Source: Rhytidiadelphus loreus
Taxonomy: Eukaryota; Streptophyta; Bryopsida; Hypnales; Hylocomiaceae
Reading direction: 5' to 3'
Assembly (NCBI GenBank): GCA_947034895.1
Contig: OX344763.1
Location: forward strand, 15,035,001-15,099,000
Length of the DNA stretch: 64,000 bases
Part shown: piece after piece, positions 57,301 through 64,000 of the stretch
How positions within the stretch are numbered: position 1 is the stretch's first letter
Layout of the letters: the number at the start of each line of letters is the position of its first letter
The notes under the pieces: generated by a model
The model's input: the letters and a program-made list of their open reading frames with translations, nothing else
The model's database searches: none
What the model was told of the DNA's origin: nothing
Made by a program: the position numbers and the translations under genes

Positions 57301-58330
57301 TTCAAAATTCCAACAATTTTTTTTTCTTATATATAAGAAGGAAAACACTTGATATCATTTTGTTATATATTCACTTTAGCAAGTATTAATTACAATAGTA
57401 GCATGTATTGTTTAGAAGACAAAATACTAAATTATTTTAATAGAATCTACTAATTTTCAATACATAGCAATTTTAGAAATATTTTTGAATTATCTGTTTC
57501 AACATTTATTAACAAATATTAGTTAGTGTAAAGGTAAACATGACCAAATAGATATGATCTTTAGATAATAGTTTACAATTTTTGTTTGAAGTTCACTACT
57601 AAATTATTCTTCAAATTCACTCTTTGTATCACATCTTTGTATTTTTGAAACCTTATACAATTCTTTTTTATCATTGAAATTTAATGAACTCTCATCCACC
57701 CACTCACAACTAATAAAAGGCAAGAAATCATATGAATTTTTTTGGTATCTAGGGATAGCCCCTAATTCCCATTCACTTAATTATAACTAAAGAAATTTAA
57801 TTTTATCTGAAGAAGAGCCTAAAGATTCTCTTTAATTTCTACAAGAGGTTGAAAACATTTCCCTCTTGTTTAATAGAACATATAATTTTGGATACAAAAT
57901 GTATTTGCATATTGTTACATAGTTAGGAGGAAAACTGCGCAAGACTGTTGTAACTCCTTTACCAATTTTTACATTTTACAACCTTGTGGTGGTAAAGATA
58001 ATTATGCATTTGCTTTTGTGGCAAAGACAACAAGAAAAATTGGTAAATTGTTTATAAGGCACATGATTTAAAACACCATGCAATTTGTTCATATAGGGGG
58101 ATGGTATGTACATACAAATGTGTGTGTTGACAATATGTAGGAATATTGATCTTCCAATATTTGGATATGACCTTAGTTGAGGTATTTATGCCCATTGTCA
58201 ACATGAGCCTAATTGCATCTTTGTCTACAATTGTAATGTTGAAATGTTAGACAATTGTAGAAGGTTGTTAGCATGTGAGTTTAGGATCTAAAGCTTGTAA
58301 ACCTAAGAGTCTAAGCACGTGTGTTAGAGG
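54313..58330. other. Very AT-rich intergenic stretch
   Basis: Nothing recognisable as a gene or element end; among the most AT-rich parts of the window. Confidence 0.5.
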
Positions 58331-58452
58331 GACCTTCTATGGTTATAGGATATCCATATTATAGGTATCTATGTTTTAGGTGCTTATATTAAAAACACCT
58401 CCCATGGTTATAAGGCACCTATGTTATAGGTGCCTTCAATGGTTGTAGAGTA
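58331..58452. repeat. Short imperfect minisatellite
   Basis: Words of the type CCTTCTATGGTTATAGG and CACCTATGTTATAGGTG recur about two to three times, some in inverted arrangement. Confidence 0.4.
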
Positions 58453-59760
58453 CTTACGTAAACCTAGGCTCACATGGTAGTATGGTTATTCTAACTTGCA
58501 ATGCATTATTTTTAAGACATGAGAACAATGAGTGCATCCTTGACAATGTTTTAACAAAAATACAACTTCAAAACTTCTTATTTCAAGGCACAAAGAAAAA
58601 TGATAAGAAAATGGAGTGTCTTTGCATATCAAACTATGTGATCTTGCAGTAAACTAATATGATAACATGTGAAATTTTCTTTTAGAAACTTCAACTGCTT
58701 GGATTGCAATACATTAGTGTTTAAAGTGAAATATTAGATTACTTATTCAAAATTTCATATTGAATGATGTGAGATTATTTAACAACCTAGAATTTTCTTA
58801 TTATTAATCTATAAAATTATTATTTCACAAAATTAAAAAAATTACTAGATAATTTTTTTGATTTAAATAATTTAAATTTTTCATAATTTGAAGTTAATCA
58901 TAATTATTACCCAAAACCAACAATGCAGAAACAATAGTATTTTTTGTATTCCATTTTAAATATGGAATTTTGGTGGCCTTTCAATTTTGAAATGATCCTC
59001 AATATTACTCAAAGTCTATAAAAAATCAAATTATTTGATAAGAAAAAATATGGCCTTTTGATAATTTAAAGTTAAAAACATAACATATTTACAAACTTAA
59101 TTGTATAATATTTAATAAATTACCAAACATCAAATTTAATCATATATAAAGTAAATAAATGAATAGTTCTAAATATTTTGTAATTTCCATATTAATTTTT
59201 TTTCCATAAATTCACACTTTTGAAGCTTTAACACCTAAAGTTTGAAGACTATGATTTACCAAAAACACTCCAAAATTTTCATTTCTATTACAAAAAGCAA
59301 ATGTTTCAAACAATTGTTGCTTTTGCATATCCAGCTGTAGAATCTTGGAGTAGATTAGTATGAGAATGTAAGGAAAAAATTTCAAGACTTAATTTAGACC
59401 TTATAAGTAGATTATAAATTATTGACATTTAATACTTTTTTCTCCGTTTCCATATCCACTACTAGAGTTAGAAAAAAATAACTCTACAAATAGATGTCAA
59501 AAATTTAATGAATTTCTTTTTAAAAATAAACTAATTTTTACATGGTGAAAACACAAAATTTTGAAAAAATATTCCTATTTTAAGCCATTTGCCAATGGCA
59601 AAATTTTGGCAAAATTATTTTTTACATGGTAAAAATATAGATTTTGAAGGAATATATATGTTTTTAGCATCTGCCAAATTTGATTTTTCAAATTTAATTA
59701 AATATTTGGTATAAAATGACGATCTTAATAGCTAAGTATAGTATATGACTTTGAATCCTC
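58453..59760. other. AT-rich intergenic stretch
   Basis: No feature seen. Confidence 0.5.
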
Positions 59761-60693
59761 TTAACCCCTAAAGGACCGGACTGTGTTTTTTGGCTGTATA
59801 AAATTTTTGGGCAGGTACCTACGAGCGGAGATTTTCATATTTGGGGATGAAATTTTAATAGAATGTGGGGGCGAGGAATATCTTTCATATGCACCAAATT
59901 TCATGACATTTGGAAATACGAGTCAAAAGTTATAGCCTAATATGTTACTTTTTTCCCCAAGCGGGCAGTTCGGGCAGATCAGAAAAAGTCACTTTTTTCA
60001 GAATCAAAAATTTGGAATTGATTTTCTAGAGTTTTATATACACAAAAAAGTTTGAATCATTCCATTTTGATCAATGAGTCAAAAGTTATGAGGATTTTTT
60101 GTTTGCGGGCAGTTTTGGATTTCCTACTCTAAAATAAACTTTGAAATCCTTTATCTTACCCAATTTTGAATATTTTGGGACAAAAATAAAATTGTAGGAT
60201 GTAGATACATTATTACAACATTTCGACCATTCGGATTGGAAATTTTTTACTCCATATTTAAATTGTAAGTAATTTAGTATTTTTAATCATTCTCTACTAC
60301 TACCTACTTACTATTTTTTTCCTATATGTTGTACTATTCCAAATGATCTGAAATTTTTCAAGCATGTGGGAAACTTGTCTAGGAAAACAAATCCAAAGAA
60401 GCACTACCATTTAGGTCATTTTTTCATAGAAATGTGAGCTTGTGAAGTGCAGCTGCCCTGCTTTTCGCAGGGTAAAAAAAATGATTTTAGTTAAATTCAA
60501 TGCTTATATCTTGCAATCCACCCGGTGGAAATGTCTGAAATTTTTACCAAATGTTCTTTATACTATATAATACATGATCCTACGGTTAGATATGTCAAAA
60601 ATAAAAAAATAAATTTTTTTTGATACTTGTACTAGAAATGGCAGTTTTGGAGAGTTTTTGGTGAAAGTATAGTGACGGTCCTTTAAGGGTTAA
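59761..60693. mobile_element. TTAA element D (piggyBac-like MITE, full length)
   Basis: 933 bp with TTAA on both sides (59761-59764 and 60690-60693) and ends CCCCTAAAGGACCG and CGGTCCTTTAAGGG (14-bp inverted repeat, one mismatch). It aligns with 5655-6917 apart from the family A insertion there. No frame above about 75 codons, so no transposase. Blocks GGGCAGG, CGGGCAG and AGTCAAAAGTTAT recur inside and are shared with family E. Confidence 0.78.
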
Positions 60694-61489
60694 CTTGAGT
60701 TTTTGCTTTGTAAATTTTAATTCTTTAATGTTTGTAGTAATGCATTGATTGGAGTCTAAAAAAATTAGATAAAGAAACAAGATGTTTTGTAACTTTTTCA
60801 TCACTAATTCAAGTAGCATGAATCAATTCTACCCATAAAGACAAAATATGTTCTATGTGGAAAAAACTTATATATTTTTTTGGCTTGAAAAACTTTTGTT
60901 CTTGTTATTAATTGAAATATAAATACATTTACAAAACACTAATTTGTCCTTTTCTTAAAAAAGTTCAAAATAGTGCGTGTGAAATTGAGAGCATAGGAGC
61001 CTTGCCTCATTTGTCCACCAAAGAGACATCACATTTTAATCTCCTTTAGAGATTAAATTATCAAACAAGTTCAAAATTTAATTGGTCGTCATTGATGGTA
61101 GTATTATGAACATTAGAGCCCTTGAGTTGAAACAACATTGAAACAATATTGAAACTAAACCTTCTATTGATGCAAAACATGTAGAAATCGGTCATTGTTT
61201 ACAACTTTCAAGATTAAGATAAACCTTCAACCTTCTTAGGCGACACAACCCCAACCACTTTCTTCTTTTTGTGACTATGTTATAGTTGGGTTGACAAACA
61301 TCATTTTTCAAAATATAGCTAAAGTTGAATTAAAAATAAATTTCATATTTTTTATTCTTAGAAAGATGTTTTAATCGGTTGCAAATAAGATTCCTTGTAA
61401 CTTTCACAACACTAATCCATATTGAATGAAGAAAAGCTTTCAATATATACATAAAATTCATTAGTATTGAAAACAAAGTTTTATGTTAT
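60694..61489. other. AT-rich intergenic spacer
   Basis: No feature seen. Confidence 0.45.
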
Positions 61490-62427
61490 TTAACCCCTGA
61501 AGGACCATTGTCCCTTTGGGGGACAAATGGGTTTTCGGGCAAGTACCTACGGGCTGAAATTTTCTCCTAATTTTTTGAAATGTTTTTTGGAGGTAGAAAA
61601 GTTGATTAGCTTCGTGGGAATATAATTTTTTTCAAAATTGGTGCCCGGGAACAATAGTTATGACCAAATAAGTTCAAATGAGGGAACGGCGGGCAGCTCG
61701 GGCAGCCAAAAAAAAATGGACAAAAATTTGAATTCAAAAAAAAATATTATTTATTCTCATATATTTTTCTATCTGGAATGCTTTTATTCATTTCATTTGG
61801 ATATGTTATGAGAAAGTTATGGACATTCTTGTTTTTCGGGCAGTTAGAGCATCTTCTTGAAAAAAATAACTTGTAGGATTCATTTCTGAATGAAATTTTT
61901 CAAATTTTTCAATTTTTCTTTTTTTGCATGGTCTGATTTACTTGCTAGAACAATCTCACCATTGGGATTAGTGCATTTTAATTCCATCTAAAATATATGA
62001 ATATTTTAGATTTTCCTTCTATCTCATACCTACTTCTACTTAACAATTTTTTTAAGAATGATAATTAATTTTTTTTTGAATTTCTTTTTTTACCTAGACT
62101 CTCAACTCAATCCTCCACTATAAAGATGTAAAGCTCAAAACTCTGTAGTGCAGATATTTTAAGTTAAAAATGTTCAAAGTCAAAAAATCTAGTCCCGCAA
62201 TGTGCTGAAAAACTTGTTTTTTCCACTTTAAACGCAGATATCTTGAAATCTGAGTGGTCAAAAATTCTGAAATTTTTTACACACACTCTCATACTAGTTA
62301 GGTGTAAGATCCTATGGTTAGATATGGGAAAAAAAACAATTTTCCAATTTTTTTTACTCCTTGCTATAGGTACAACAGTTTTGAGTGTTTTCTGGCAGAA
62401 AAAAGGCCTTGGTCCTTTAGGGGTTAA
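61490..62427. mobile_element. TTAA element E (piggyBac-like MITE, full length)
   Basis: 938 bp with TTAA on both sides (61490-61493 and 62424-62427) and ends CCCCTGAAGGACCA and TGGTCCTTTAGGGG (14-bp inverted repeat, one mismatch). A subterminal palindrome TTGTCCC-TTTGG-GGGACAA lies beside the left end. Relatives are at 2117-2701 and 20306-20930. Overlapping frames of 87 and 112 codons at 62164-62506 are not transposase-like. Confidence 0.78.
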
Positions 62428-63284
62428 TTTGATTTTGTTTTTATTGGCCAAGCTCATGCATTTTGTACTTAAGGTGGCATTGTTCTTGCAACTAAGCATC
62501 AATTGAAATATAGATTATATTCTCTAAACACTTATATGTATTTCTATTCAAAAAAATAAAAAAATAACTTTTAAAATAGAGATCAAAAGAACTTGCCAAA
62601 ATTTTGCATTTGTCCTTAAAGGGGGCTTTTATCCTGTAGGAATTAAGGAAGATGATTTCATCATGGGCAAAATGGATGCCTTGCCTCTAGGGATGATTTA
62701 ATTTTTTAGTTTTTCACATATTAAAAAGTATAAGAAGGCAATGTCAATTGAAATTTCATTTTTTCAATAATGGATGAATATATTAAGAATATCTAAAGTA
62801 TATTGTCCAAATAGCCTACATTAATTACCTCACTTTTCAAAACCAACTTAAAATATATCTATATCAGTCATGCTTCTCTCCTTAAATGGTCACAATCTCT
62901 ACCTAATTCAAATACAACATTGATTCTTTGATATAGTCACTTTAATTTATGATATTTTTCTTCCTAAAAGGTAAAATTCTCATTGTGTTTACTAACTCAT
63001 TCATTATTGTCACTTAGAAGTTTGATTGTAGCCACCATTTATCTCATTCTGGCTAAAATCTCATTTCAATAATGATGACTTTAATTTGAATATATGACAA
63101 TAACAAGCCTTCTCTTATTTGTCTAGAATGCATAAGATGTTTATGATAGACTGTCTTCCTTTAAATACCTTCAATGATGGAATAGGTGGTTGTAGAAAAT
63201 GGTGAGTTGTATTATTGCTTTTAAGAGTACGGTTACTATTACGTGAGCCTAGAAGTCTACCACATGTATTCTTTAAACATGTGG
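62428..63284. other. AT-rich intergenic spacer
   Basis: No gene seen. A small hairpin, CACATG...CATGTG, lies at about 63261-63284 just before the next element. Confidence 0.4.
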
Positions 63285-63579
63285 CATTAGATGTGGCAGC
63301 AGAAGACTGCAAGTTTCCAAACAGTGGGAACTCCGCCACACAAGATGTTGATGTGGTCGAGAGTCAACCACATCAACAAATATTAAAAAATTAATCTTTT
63401 AATATTTAAAATTATTATTATTTTTAAATTATTTTATTTCTATTTTTTAATATTTTAATATTTAAAATTATTCTTTAAATTATTTTTTTAATTATTATTT
63501 TTCTAGGCAGTTCAAGCTGGTTTCCAACAATGGGAACATTCTGAAACAGCCCTTCCGAAGGGCTAAATCCCATGTAATG
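63285..63579. mobile_element. Family A element, copy 6
   Basis: The ends are CATTAGATGTGG and CCCATGTAATG. The internal stem is perfect: GTTGATGTGGT (63347-63357) pairs with ACCACATCAAC (63367-63377), although its sequence differs from the stems of other copies. A GCCCTT-CCG-AAGGGC hairpin lies just inside the right end. The core is AT-only. No target duplication. Confidence 0.75.
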
Positions 63580-64000
63580 CAAGATAAATCAACAAAACAT
63601 TAGAAAAAATGTGAATTAGTAATTCAAATCGATATACATAAATCTAGGTCAAATCTCAAGCAAGAATCATGACTTCTATGAGTTGAATAGGAGAAATTGT
63701 CAAGAAACCATTGTAAACTTTTTCTTTTTTTGCCAAATGAACGTAATATTAAAAGAATTATGAGATTTTTAAAAATAAAATAAATTTTGGAGAACTACTT
63801 AAATACAAATACTATTTTACTGTCAAAAAATTCAAGTCAAAAACATTTTTCTAAACTTTTTGCATAGAAATAGATTAAGAATTTTTAAAACTTTAAATAA
63901 ATTAAAATTTCTACAAAAGTCATCATTTCTACTTAATTCATGAGGGGATTGTGATCTTAAAAATAAGCCAAAATCTTGAAGGTTTGGAGTGTTTTTTTTC
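63580..64000. other. AT-rich intergenic end of window
   Basis: No feature seen. Confidence 0.45.

Noticed and set aside
1..64000. CRISPR arrays, operons, prokaryotic origins and ribosome binding sites
   Set aside because: The introns and gene families show plant nuclear DNA, and no regularly spaced short repeat array was seen.
1..64000. tRNA or rRNA genes
   Set aside because: I found no segment with a convincing box A/box B pair or cloverleaf. A tRNAscan run would be decisive.

Overview
The window is nuclear DNA of a land plant. Its genes have GT-AG introns and encode plant-specific families: an NPF/NRT1-PTR transporter, LCR-like F-box/kelch proteins and a RIN4/NOI protein. Exons are fairly GC-rich and sit in very AT-rich intergenic DNA packed with short non-autonomous transposons. 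I cannot name the species. The TTAA-flanked, piggyBac-like elements would be unusual for a flowering plant, so a non-seed plant is possible, but this is inference.

Layout. Bases 1-8.6 kb are repeats: a Stowaway-type MITE, three copies of an unclassified terminal-inverted-repeat element (family A), long-TIR element G1, TTAA elements E', B3 and D', and a 114-bp hairpin. Bases 8.7-12.2 kb carry a five-exon NPF transporter on the plus strand. A three-exon F-box gene lies on the minus strand at 13.3-15.3 kb. Bases 15.3-21.8 kb hold another family A copy, a CACTA-ended perfect palindrome, element G2 and an E remnant interrupted by element B1. A second three-exon F-box gene (21.9-23.6 kb) and a six-exon RIN4-like gene (25.1-27.3 kb, leader reaching past 27.9 kb) follow on the minus strand. 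A small, probably intronless, single-membrane-segment protein is at 34.0-34.3 kb on the minus strand, beside a decayed tandem triplication. From there to 64 kb I see no convincing intact gene. That part holds TTAA elements C, C', B2, D and E, Tourist-like MITEs, LINE/SINE-like tails, family A copies and a broken PIF/Harbinger transposase.

The genes do not form a pathway: one nutrient or hormone transporter, two presumed SCF substrate adaptors, one immune-regulator-like membrane protein and one unknown. The strongest unusual material is the repeat content. One group of four TTAA-flanked families shares a CCCYTAAA-type terminus. Family A has six copies, a conserved internal hairpin with compensatory changes and no visible target duplication. 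There is also a 186-bp near-perfect palindrome with CACTA-like ends. Among the genes, the NPF protein appears to have lost the family ExxER motif, and the RIN4-like gene has a tandemly duplicated leader exon. All gene models were read by eye from splice sites and reading frames; no alignment or database search was run.
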